From: Lachnospiraceae bacterium
GTDB taxonomy: Bacteria; Bacillota; Clostridia; Lachnospirales; Lachnospiraceae
NCBI GenBank assembly: GCA_020860645.1
Contig: JAJBTX010000045.1
Location: 1-53,063 of the forward strand
Length of the DNA stretch: 53,063 nucleotides
Direction of reading: 5' to 3'
Part shown: positions 25,557 through 33,144 of the stretch, piece by piece
How positions within the stretch are numbered: the stretch's first letter is position 1
Layout: each line of letters starts with the position of its first letter
Made by a program: the position numbers and the translations under genes
The notes under the pieces: model-generated
Told to the model about the DNA's origin: nothing
The model's input: only the letters and a program-made list of their open reading frames with translations
Database searches by the model: none

Positions 25557-26788
25557 TTGCTTTCGTGTCTATCGTCCGCTGCCGCTACGCCCGGGAGCGT
25601 CTTGCCCTCGAGGAACTCCAGGGATGCGCCGCCGCCGGTGGAAATGTGGCTCATCTTATCTCCGAAGCCGAGCGAATTCACCGCCGCCGCGGAGTCGCCG
25701 CCGCCGATGATCGTCGTCGCGTCCGTCTCAGCCAGGGATTTCGCGACCGCGATCGTGCCCTTTGCGAGAATCGGATTCTCAAACACGCCCATCGGTCCGT
25801 TCCAGACGACCGTCTTCGCGCTCTTCACGGCCTCCGCGTAGAGCTCTGCCGTCTTCGGCCCGATGTCAAGTCCCATCTTGTCCACCGGGATCGCGTTGCT
25901 CGGAACTACTTCGATCGCAATCTCCGCGTCGATCGGGCTCGGGAACTCCGCCGCAATCGTCGTGTCAACCGGGAGCAGCAGCTTCTTACCGAGCTTCGCA
26001 GCCTTGTCGATCATCTCCTTGCAGTAATCGAGCTTCGTGTCGTCGATCAGAGAGGTGCCGACCTCGCAGCCCTGCGCCTTCAGGAAGGTGTAGGCCATGC
26101 CGCCGCCGATGATCAGCGTGTCGCACTTCTCAAGCAGATTGGAGATCACGTTCAGCTTGTCCGCAACCTTCGCGCCGCCCAGAATCGCCACAAAGGGACG
26201 CACCGGATTCTCGACTGCGTTTCCGAGGAAATTGATCTCCTTCTGCATCAGATAGCCGACTGCGTTCTCGCCGCCCTTGGCCTTGATGAACTTCGTCACG
26301 CCCTCGACGGACGCGTGCGCCCTGTGGGAGGAACCGAAAGCGTCGCAGACATAGAGATCCGCGAGATCCGCCAGCTCCTTGCTGAACTCCTCGCCGTTCT
26401 TCGTCTCCTCCGCACCGCGGAAACGGGTATTCTGCAGAAGAATCACATCGCCCTCCTGCATCTCAGCGACCGCCTTCGTCGCGGCCTCGCCGGTCACATT
26501 GTAATCGGAAATGAACTTTACTTCCTTGCCGAGCTTCTCCGAGAGGCGCGCCGCCACCGGAGCCAGGGACTCGCCCTCGTTCGGGCCGTTCTTTACCTTT
26601 CCGAGGTGGGAGCAGAGGATCACCTTTCCTCCGTCCGCGATCAGCTTCTTGATCGTCGGAAGCGCCGCCACAATACGGGTCTCGTCCGTGATCACGCCGT
26701 CCTTCAGCGGGACGTTGAAATCACAGCGGACGAGGACACGCTTGCCCTTCGCGTTGATATCGTCTACTGTCTTTTTGTTTAATGCCAT
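25544..26788 (-). CDS. pgk: Phosphoglycerate kinase
   Basis: Pgk makes ATP from 1,3-bisphosphoglycerate. The N-terminus holds [15 protein letters not shown] (substrate Asp/Asn), [20 protein letters not shown] and the nucleotide block GGGDSAAAV near the end. The family normally ends soon after [14 protein letters not shown]; here the frame continues into HESNETC. The last codons and the TGA stop lie inside repeat element B, so the element has replaced the native end. ATG 26788 has GGAGG. gap lies upstream behind a terminator and element C. Confidence 0.97.
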   Translation of the reverse strand: MALNKKTVDDINAKGKRVLVRCDFNVPLKDGVITDETRIVAALPTIKKLIADGGKVILCSHLGKVKNGPNEGESLAPVAARLSEKLGKEVKFISDYNVTGEAATKAVAEMQEGDVILLQNTRFRGAEETKNGEEFSKELADLADLYVCDAFGSSHRAHASVEGVTKFIKAKGGENAVGYLMQKEINFLGNAVENPVRPFVAILGGAKVADKLNVISNLLEKCDTLIIGGGMAYTFLKAQGCEVGTSLIDDTKLDYCKEMIDKAAKLGKKLLLPVDTTIAAEFPSPIDAEIAIEVVPSNAIPVDKMGLDIGPKTAELYAEAVKSAKTVVWNGPMGVFENPILAKGTIAVAKSLAETDATTIIGGGDSAAAVNSLGFGDKMSHISTGGGASLEFLEGKTLPGVAAADDRHESNETC

Positions 26789-26821
26789 AATATAGCCTCC
26801 GTTTTAAAAGGATAGAGAAAA

Positions 26822-26850
26822 GATCCGGTCCTGAAGACCGGACCTTTTTT
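26822..26850. terminator. Bidirectional-looking terminator between gap and pgk
   Basis: GATCCGGTC (26822-26830) and GACCGGACC (26836-26844) pair around a short loop, with TTTTTT after the plus-strand stem and CTTTTC after the minus-strand stem. It would end gap transcripts before pgk, at least in part. No sigma-A promoter is evident in the remaining gap before pgk. Confidence 0.75.
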
Positions 26851-26865
26851 AGGTCTTGAATAATG

Positions 26866-27055
26866 TGTGCCGTGTCACGCCGCCGTGCGCCGCACGATTT
26901 CGCTTCGCTTCGTCGTGTCACATCGCCGTGCGCCGCTCGACTCCGCTTCGCTTCGTCTCGCTGTCGGGCTGTCGCCCTATAGAATCTGTCAGAACCAGCT
27001 GCTTATGTGCGAGCACAACGCAGCTGAACCTGCCAGCTTCTGCACGGCTCGTAGC
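26866..27055 (-). repeat. Hairpin-rich intercistronic repeat element, copy C with internal duplication
   Basis: This copy has the CTCGACTCCGCTTCGCTTCG block, the GGGC/GCCCTATAG hairpin and the core CAGCTGC-TTAT-GTGC-GA-GCAC-AAC-GCAGCTG, plus the TGCACGGCTC end seen in copy A. Its low-coordinate end carries a 43-base tandem duplication (26872-26914 and 26915-26957). A 34-base stretch of it matches at 31 positions (26881-26914 versus 26924-26957). It starts immediately after the gap stop codon. Confidence 0.75.
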
Positions 27056-28069
27056 TTACGCAAGCTCCGCGAAGTACTTAATCGTACGAACCATCTGAGA
27101 CACGTAGGAGTTCTCGTTGTCGTACCAGGAGACAACCTCCACCTGGGTCTTTCCATCCGGAAGCGGGGAGACCATGGTCTGGGTCGCGTCGAACAGAGAA
27201 CCATATTTCATGCCGACAACATCGCTGGATACGATCTCATCCTCGGTGTAGCCGTAGGACTCGGTCTGCGCAGCCTTCATCGCCGCATTGATCTCTTCCT
27301 TCGTCACAGCCTTGTCCACTACCGCGAACAGAAGCGTGGTGGAACCAGTCGGGGTCGGCACACGCTGTGCAGCGCCGATGAGCTTGCCGTTCAGCTCGGG
27401 GATAACGAGGCCGATCGCCTTCGCCGCGCCGGTGCTGTTCGGAACGATATTGACCGCCGCCGCGCGGGATCTTCTGAGATCGCCCTTTCTCTGCGGTCCG
27501 TCAAGGATCATCTGATCGCCGGTGTAAGCGTGAATCGTGCACATGATACCGGACTCAATCGGAGCCAGGTCGTTGAGCGCCTTCGCCATCGGAGCGAGGC
27601 AGTTCGTCGTGCAGGACGCCGCGGAGATCACGGTGTCTTCCTTCTTCAGGCTCGTGTGATTTACATTGTAAACGATGGTCGGAAGATCATTTCCTGCCGG
27701 AGCGGAGATGACGACCTTCTTGGCGCCCGCGGTGATATGAGCGGAAGCCTTTTCCTTCGATGTATAGAAACCGGTGCACTCAAGCACTACGTCTACGTCA
27801 AGCTCGCCCCACGGAAGCTCCGCCGCGTTCGCCTTCGCGTAGATCTTGATCTCTTTTCCGTCAACGATGATGGAATCCTCGGTCGCGGATACGGTCTCAG
27901 CCAGCGCGTACTTACCCTGAGAAGAGTCATATTTCAGAAGATGCGCAAGCATCTTCGGGGAAGTCAGGTCGTTGATCGCGACGACTTCATACCCTTCCGC
28001 GCCAAACATCTGCCTGAATGCAAGGCGGCCGATACGTCCAAAACCATTGATCGCTACTTTTACTGCCAT
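27056..28069 (-). CDS. gap: Glyceraldehyde-3-phosphate dehydrogenase, type I
   Basis: GAPDH oxidises and phosphorylates glyceraldehyde 3-phosphate with NAD. The NAD-binding start [17 protein letters not shown], the catalytic [10 protein letters not shown] (Cys near 152) and TIHAYTGDQ (His near 179) are present; 337 residues is typical. ATG 28069 has AGGAGG. It has its own promoter and is followed by element C and a terminator before pgk. Confidence 0.98.
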   Translation of the reverse strand: MAVKVAINGFGRIGRLAFRQMFGAEGYEVVAINDLTSPKMLAHLLKYDSSQGKYALAETVSATEDSIIVDGKEIKIYAKANAAELPWGELDVDVVLECTGFYTSKEKASAHITAGAKKVVISAPAGNDLPTIVYNVNHTSLKKEDTVISAASCTTNCLAPMAKALNDLAPIESGIMCTIHAYTGDQMILDGPQRKGDLRRSRAAAVNIVPNSTGAAKAIGLVIPELNGKLIGAAQRVPTPTGSTTLLFAVVDKAVTKEEINAAMKAAQTESYGYTEDEIVSSDVVGMKYGSLFDATQTMVSPLPDGKTQVEVVSWYDNENSYVSQMVRTIKYFAELA

Positions 28070-28118
28070 GTTTCATTCCTCCTGAAAATATAATGGATAT
28101 TATAACCAACCACTACTT

Positions 28119-28147
28119 ATTCTACCTGTTTTGCCAAAAAATATCAA
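28119..28147 (-). promoter_or_regulatory. Sigma-A type promoter of gap
   Basis: On the minus strand TTGATA (28147-28142) and TAGAAT (28124-28119) are 17 bases apart. A second TATAAT lies about ten bases downstream without a good -35. The leader is about 43 bases. Confidence 0.7.
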
Positions 28148-28176
28148 TACCAAATCCAAAAGATTCTTAATTTTCC

Positions 28177-29097
28177 TCACTCTTCTTTTACATAATTGGT
28201 TCCCAGCTGCGCCGGCACGCGGAATTGCCTGCGCGCGACGGTCAGGATGATAACCAGCAGGTACGGCAGCGCGCTGAACAGCTCACTCGGCACGCCGGAT
28301 AATCCCAGAGCCTTGACATAGACGCCCAGCGCCTCCGAAATTCCGAAAATAATGCCGAACACCAGCGCTCCCAGCGGGCTCCAGTTTCCGAGGAAACAAA
28401 TGCCGAACGCGATCCAGCCTCTTCCTCCGATGATCTCCGAATTGTACATTCCCACATTGCAGATCGGATAATACGCTCCTGCGATTCCTCCGAGGCAGCC
28501 CGCCACCGCGACCGCCAGGAAGCGCACCGTCGTCACCGGTATGCCGGCCGCGTCCGCGGCCTCCGCATTTTCTCCGCAGGAGCGGAGCGTCAGGCCCAGT
28601 GAGGTTTTAAAAATCACATACCAGGACACAAAGGCGAGAATATAGGTCAGATAGGTGATCAGATTCTGCGAGAACAAAATGGAACCAATGATCGGAATCT
28701 TCGAGAGCAGGGGAATCTCGATCACCTTCAGCGTCTCTATTTTCAGCGGCGTCGTCTGCACGCCGAAAATCACCCGGTAGAAGAAGGTGCAGAAGCCCGT
28801 CACGAGAATCGCGATCGCTGTGCCCATGACGATCTGATGCTGCTGCATGTAGACTGTCGTCAGACCATAGAGCATGGCGACCAGCAGTCCGCAGAGTGCC
28901 GCCAGCAGAAAGCCCACCAGACAGCTTCCGCTTAAGTAAGCTCCGATAAAGCCGCCCCAGGCTCCGATCAGGAAAATGCCTTCCACCGCCGTCACCATCA
29001 TGCCGGTCCGCTCCGCGATCACCTCGCCCAGAGCTCCCAGAATCAGCGGCGTACTCATGAAGAACGCACGGGTAAGTAAATTCACTACAGTTGTCAT
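28177..29097 (-). CDS. ABC transporter permease, nucleoside type (NupQ-like)
   Basis: The 306-residue polytopic protein belongs to the branched permease family that works with BMP-type binding proteins (B. subtilis NupQ/YufQ). Features are the LGALGEVIAERTGMMVTAVE start and a conserved TLRSCGENAEAADAAGIPV loop that contacts the ATPase. Its ATG follows the stop of the partner permease with one base between. Substrate is probably a nucleoside; the exact one is unknown. Confidence 0.92.
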   Translation of the reverse strand: MTTVVNLLTRAFFMSTPLILGALGEVIAERTGMMVTAVEGIFLIGAWGGFIGAYLSGSCLVGFLLAALCGLLVAMLYGLTTVYMQQHQIVMGTAIAILVTGFCTFFYRVIFGVQTTPLKIETLKVIEIPLLSKIPIIGSILFSQNLITYLTYILAFVSWYVIFKTSLGLTLRSCGENAEAADAAGIPVTTVRFLAVAVAGCLGGIAGAYYPICNVGMYNSEIIGGRGWIAFGICFLGNWSPLGALVFGIIFGISEALGVYVKALGLSGVPSELFSALPYLLVIILTVARRQFRVPAQLGTNYVKEE

Positions 29098-29098
29098 A

Positions 29099-30181
29099 TT
29101 ACGCGGCCTCCTTTCCCTCTGCTGCCCCGACGGTCTGTTTCTTCATCCGGTTCAGCTCGATCTTTTTGCGGAAGAAGAAGGACATCAGCACAAACAGCAT
29201 GACGAAGCCCTGCATCAGGTCGATCGTGCTGGCCGGCGCGTCCGTGGAATGTCCCAGCGCCGTCCCGCCGACCGTCAGCACGCCGAACAGCAGCGCCGCA
29301 AAGATGATGCCGATCGGATTGGCGTTGGCCAGAATCGCGATACCGATTCCGTAGGAACCTATATCCGTGTCAAAATCGGTGAGCAGCATATGCTGCATGC
29401 CGTTGATCTCGATGAAACCGGCCAGCCCGGCGATCGCGCCGCTGATCGCGAAGGCGATCATGCACTGCACAAACGGATTGATGCCCGCCATCCTGGCGGC
29501 GTCCATATTCTGGCCCGTCACACGGATCCGGTAACCCAGCGCCGTCTTGTACAGGATCAGCCATACGAGAATGGCAGCGCCCACCGCGATGAAGATTCCG
29601 ATGGACGCGGAGGTGCCGGAGAGGAATTTCGGCAGCCACACGGAAGAGTCTATGTAATCCGTCTTCAGATACTCGTGCTTGGACTCCTGCAGCACAGTCC
29701 GGAGAAGCAGCTGCATCACATAGGTAATCACATAGGTAGACATCATACTCACCAAAAACTCGCTGGCATTGAAGCGCGCCTTCAGAAAGCCGATCAGCAA
29801 CCCCATCAGCCCGCCGCCGAGCATGGCAGCCAGCATGGCGAGCAGGATCACCAGCGGTCCCGGCAGAGCGCCCGCAAGGCCCAGGGAGACGGCCACCGCG
29901 CAGATACAGCCCACATAAAACTGTCCCTGCGCGCCGATATTATAGAGATTTGCCTTGTAGGTAAAGGCAAAAGCAAGGCCGGTCAGAATCAGCGGCGCTG
30001 TCTTCACGAGGATATTGCCCATGGTATAGGTATCGGAGAAGGTCTCCACCAGCATCGTCTGCAGCGCCTCCACCGGATTTACGTTCAGAAGCGGGAGGAA
30101 GCTGAAACTGACGATCAGTCCGAGAATCACGGCAAGCGCCGTCCAGATGATAAAATCTGCTTTTCTACTCTTCATCTCCAT
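29099..30181 (-). CDS. ABC transporter permease, nucleoside type (NupP-like)
   Basis: The 360-residue permease pairs with the next gene. After a first membrane segment comes VEALQTMLVETFSDTYT, then PLILTGLAFAFTYKANLYNI, a family block. GYRIRVTGQNMDAARMAGIN is the coupling loop. It overlaps the ATPase gene by 17 bases; a second in-frame ATG at 30175 would shorten the overlap to 11. Confidence 0.93.
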   Translation of the reverse strand: MEMKSRKADFIIWTALAVILGLIVSFSFLPLLNVNPVEALQTMLVETFSDTYTMGNILVKTAPLILTGLAFAFTYKANLYNIGAQGQFYVGCICAVAVSLGLAGALPGPLVILLAMLAAMLGGGLMGLLIGFLKARFNASEFLVSMMSTYVITYVMQLLLRTVLQESKHEYLKTDYIDSSVWLPKFLSGTSASIGIFIAVGAAILVWLILYKTALGYRIRVTGQNMDAARMAGINPFVQCMIAFAISGAIAGLAGFIEINGMQHMLLTDFDTDIGSYGIGIAILANANPIGIIFAALLFGVLTVGGTALGHSTDAPASTIDLMQGFVMLFVLMSFFFRKKIELNRMKKQTVGAAEGKEAA

Positions 30182-31706
30182 TCCCTCCTTTCTCCTTTTC
30201 CGGGTCGTAGCCCGCCATCAGAAGTCCGATCTTCTCCGTCGTCAGCTCATCCGCCTGATAAATCCCCATGTTTCTTCCCTGATAGAGGACCATGACCCGG
30301 TCCGACAGGGCAAAAATTTCGGAGAGCTCCGTGGAAACCAGGAGAATGCATTTTCCACGCTCTTTTTCTTCCAGAATGGTCTTATGTACATAATTGATAG
30401 CGCCCAGGTCAAGGCCGCGGGTCGGCTGATCAAAGATCAGCATCTTCTCTCCCATGCCTACCTCCCGCGCCACCACCAGCTTCTGCTGGTTTCCGCCGGA
30501 GAGGCTGCCTGCGCTCACGCTGCAGTCCGGCGCTTTCACCGAATAATCCTGAATCGCCTTCTGCGTATCCTGATTCAGTTTCTTCCTTTTGATAATACCG
30601 TGATTTACCCAGGTTTTCAGATAACTTGCCTTCAAAAGCATATTTTCCGAGAGGGACATATCCGAGACCATCCCGTAGCGGTGACGGTCCGAGGCCAGAT
30701 ACCCCATCCCCTTCGCGATGCGGCCGCGCACGGACAGATGACTGATATCCTCCCCATCCAGCAGAATCTGTCCTGAGGTCACATCGGCTGCCCCGTAGAT
30801 CGCCTCGCACAGCTCCTGCTGCCCGTTGCCGGATACGCCGGCCACGCCGAGGATCTCGCCCTCCCGGATGCTGAACTCGATATTCTCCAGAAGCGGCGCC
30901 TGATTTTTCGGCCTGATAGACAGGTCCCTCACCTCCAGGCAGGGCTTCCTGTCGGCGGATTCTTCCCAGGCCGACTTCTTCAGGTCCTCGAGGTCGCGCC
31001 CGATCATCATATGCGCCAGATCGGTTTCCTGTACCTCTTCCTTATCAACGGTTCCGACGACCCGGCCGTCCCGCATGACGACGATCCGGTCTGCCGCCTC
31101 CATCACTTCCTTCATCTTATGTGTGATCAGGACGACAGAATTGCCCTTCTCCACGTAACCTCTGATAAACTGCATCAGAATCTCGGATTCCTGCGGCGTC
31201 AGCACCGCCGTCGGTTCGTCCATGATGAGAATCCGCGCCTTCAGGTACAGCGCCTTGAGGATCTCCACCTTCTGCTGCGTTCCCACCGGCAGATCCTTCA
31301 CGTAGGCGTCCGCTGGGACATCCAGATGATGCTCGCGGGCCAGCTCCGCAATCTCCTGTTCCTTCTTTTTATAATCAATCGGTCCCCTGCAGGTTCCCAG
31401 AATAATATTCTCTGTCACCGTATGCGCCGGAACCAAGGAAAAATGCTGCTGAATCATGGAAATGCCAAGATTCATGGCGTCCCTGGGCTTCTCGATCTTC
31501 TGCTCCTGGCCATCCACGTAAATGGCGCCTGACGTCATCCTGTACAAACCGTACAGGCATTTCATAACGGTACTCTTGCCCGCTCCGTTTTCGCCGAGCA
31601 GCGCCACCACTTCCCCCTGGTGGATCGTAATGGATACATCGTCGTTCGCCAGTACCCTGGCAAAGCGCTTTGTAATATGTTTCAGCTCTACTACCGGTAC
31701 ACTCAT
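30165..31706 (-). CDS. ABC transporter ATP-binding protein, two-domain (NupO-like)
   Basis: The 513-residue protein carries two fused ABC domains, as in sugar and nucleoside uptake ATPases. Domain 1 has Walker A GENGAGKST (38-46) and the usual modified signature VGTQQK. Domain 2 has the modified P-loop AGVSGNGQQE and signature LSGGNQQKL. I choose ATG 31706, which starts VPVVELKHITKRF; the frame open to 31796 adds 30 residues unlike the family and runs into the terminator region. It lies 136 bases after the BMP gene, behind its terminator. Confidence 0.93.
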   Translation of the reverse strand: MSVPVVELKHITKRFARVLANDDVSITIHQGEVVALLGENGAGKSTVMKCLYGLYRMTSGAIYVDGQEQKIEKPRDAMNLGISMIQQHFSLVPAHTVTENIILGTCRGPIDYKKKEQEIAELAREHHLDVPADAYVKDLPVGTQQKVEILKALYLKARILIMDEPTAVLTPQESEILMQFIRGYVEKGNSVVLITHKMKEVMEAADRIVVMRDGRVVGTVDKEEVQETDLAHMMIGRDLEDLKKSAWEESADRKPCLEVRDLSIRPKNQAPLLENIEFSIREGEILGVAGVSGNGQQELCEAIYGAADVTSGQILLDGEDISHLSVRGRIAKGMGYLASDRHRYGMVSDMSLSENMLLKASYLKTWVNHGIIKRKKLNQDTQKAIQDYSVKAPDCSVSAGSLSGGNQQKLVVAREVGMGEKMLIFDQPTRGLDLGAINYVHKTILEEKERGKCILLVSTELSEIFALSDRVMVLYQGRNMGIYQADELTTEKIGLLMAGYDPEKEKGGNGDEE

Positions 31707-31773
31707 ACCCTCTGCATTCCTCTCATTTTCGTCGTTTGCTCTCACTCTAACCCCACTGACAGTCCGGGAAAAG

Positions 31774-31807
31774 GCAAAAAGCGGCAGCTTTGTCAAACTG
31801 CCGCTTT
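31774..31807 (-). terminator. Terminator behind the BMP lipoprotein gene
   Basis: On the minus strand AAAGCGGCAG and CTGCCGCTTT (31807-31798 and 31787-31778) form ten pairs followed by TTTTTGCC. Placed between binding protein and ATPase, it would let the binding protein be made in excess, with readthrough feeding the membrane components. Confidence 0.85.
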
Positions 31808-31842
31808 GATTTCCCTATTTCTGATTTCTCATATTTCCGCGA

Positions 31843-32931
31843 TTACTCAGAAAAATACTGGCTCAGATCGATCGCTCCGTTCGAGACGTCCTCAATCGCC
31901 TGTTCCACAGCGGCAATGCACTCATCCGAGCACTGATCGGTGTACACGACACTGAACACGCCCTCAGCAACGCCGACTTCCTGCGCGCCCGTCAGCGTTC
32001 CGGTCGCAACGCCCTCGATGATCCACGGATATACGCCTGCCCAGTTCATATCGACAGAAGCATAGACGCAGTCGCTCTCGGTCGTCTTATCCGCCGCGAA
32101 TCCGACGAATGCCACGCCGTTCTCCGCCGCCGCCTGGATCGATCCGGAAGTCGCCTCGTTCGAGTAGCAGAATACGGTGTCCGCGCCGTTGTCGATCATC
32201 TGCTCTGTCATGGACTTTCCGATCGAAACATCCGTCCAGCTGTTCAGGAACGAACGGGTAGCGGACGCTCCGGAGATGCCTCTCTCCTCAGCGACCTCAA
32301 CCGCCGCCGCCTCGTAGGTGTCCAGAAGCTTCACCATAGCCGCGTTGGACTCGCCGCCCATCGTCGCGAACTGTCCGTTCTCCGTGCAGTAGCCTGCCAG
32401 GATACCTGCAAGATAGGAACCCTCGTACTCCTTCGGGAATACCGGAACCATGTTGTCGCTTTCGCTCGCGGTACCGTTGATCACCACGTATACCGTATCC
32501 GGATACTGCGGTGCGACCGCCGCGCAGGCCTCATCAAACTGGCTACCGGCGGACATCACGATGTCGTACCCCTTCTCACCGTACTCGGTGAAGGTGGACT
32601 CGAAATCCTCAACAGCCACAGACTCGATCACCTCGATACTGGTGCCAAGACCCTCGTCGCAGGCCACCGCGCCCGCGTAGTTGCTCGCGTTCCAGCTCTG
32701 GTCGTCGATGCTGCCCGGCAGGATCAGCGCGATCTTCAGCGCGGAATAGTCCACAGCGTCGCTGCTCTCCTCGGCAGCTTCCTCTGTCTCCTCCTCAGCG
32801 CTCTCCTCCGTCGTCGTCTCCTCGGCGGCTTCTTCCGTCGTCTCCTCGGAACTCGAGCTGGAAGATCCGCATCCGGCCAGCAGGCCGACGCTCAGCGTCA
32901 GACACATTAACATTGCCAATACCTTTTTCAT
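31843..32931 (-). CDS. BMP family nucleoside-binding lipoprotein
   Basis: The 362-residue substrate-binding lipoprotein has signal peptide and lipobox LLAGC with Cys21, then a Ser- and Glu-rich linker to about residue 65. The BMP fold follows: KIALILPGSIDDQSWNASNY, VMSAGSQFDEACAAVA and TVFCYSNEATSG. It captures the substrate outside the membrane and delivers it to the permeases downstream. ATG 32931 has AAGGAGGAG. Expression is probably controlled by the leader structure at 32971-33030. Homologues such as NupN/Med bind purine nucleosides. Confidence 0.94.
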   Translation of the reverse strand: MKKVLAMLMCLTLSVGLLAGCGSSSSSSEETTEEAAEETTTEESAEEETEEAAEESSDAVDYSALKIALILPGSIDDQSWNASNYAGAVACDEGLGTSIEVIESVAVEDFESTFTEYGEKGYDIVMSAGSQFDEACAAVAPQYPDTVYVVINGTASESDNMVPVFPKEYEGSYLAGILAGYCTENGQFATMGGESNAAMVKLLDTYEAAAVEVAEERGISGASATRSFLNSWTDVSIGKSMTEQMIDNGADTVFCYSNEATSGSIQAAAENGVAFVGFAADKTTESDCVYASVDMNWAGVYPWIIEGVATGTLTGAQEVGVAEGVFSVVYTDQCSDECIAAVEQAIEDVSNGAIDLSQYFSE

Positions 32932-32970
32932 GACTTGTCTCCTCCTTCTTTCCGGGAAATCCTCTCCTGG

Positions 32971-33030
32971 GACTCCCTGTTATAAAAAACAGGGCAAAAC
33001 TGCCTTACCTGTCCGGCCTCTTTGCCCTGT
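32971..33030 (-). promoter_or_regulatory. Transcription attenuator leader of the BMP transporter
   Basis: On the minus strand ACAGGGCAAA (33030-33021) pairs with TTTGCCCTGT (32998-32989) and is followed by six U residues: an intrinsic terminator starting one base after the predicted transcription start. The terminator's 3' arm (CCCTGT) can instead pair with a downstream ACAGGG (32980-32975), giving an alternative hairpin that breaks the terminator. The loop of about 20 bases contains GGCC...GGC. I do not recognise any known riboswitch class. Confidence 0.65.
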
Positions 33031-33037
33031 CGAGTGT

Positions 33038-33066
33038 ATTGTACGCCCTGCCTGAAAATTTGTCAA
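33038..33066 (-). promoter_or_regulatory. Near-consensus promoter of the BMP transporter
   Basis: On the minus strand TTGACA (33066-33061) and TACAAT (33043-33038) are 17 bases apart. This is the strongest promoter match in the window, with initiation expected near 33031. Confidence 0.85.
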
Positions 33067-33144
33067 TACACCTGAAAGAAATTTTGGACGGAAGGCGGCC
33101 TCTCCGGTCAGCCTCCCGCCCCTGTTTATGTCCTGAATTATCTG

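Noticed and set aside
25430-26782. Plus-strand frame of 450 codons opposite pgk
   Set aside because: Antisense shadow of a conserved enzyme, with no start context.
7800-27055. CRISPR array from the repeated hairpin units
   Set aside because: Copies are dispersed over kilobases, without regular spacers or cas genes.
31707-31796. Longer start for the ABC ATPase
   Set aside because: Thirty extra residues unlike the family, beginning inside the terminator region of the BMP gene.
32971-33030. Assignment of the BMP leader to a purine or preQ1 riboswitch
   Set aside because: The conserved core bases of those classes are not visible; only the terminator/anti-terminator logic is.
33067-33144. Terminator for the giant gene
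   Set aside because: A GC-rich imperfect inverted repeat (about 33090-33120) exists but no proper U-run follows on the minus strand.
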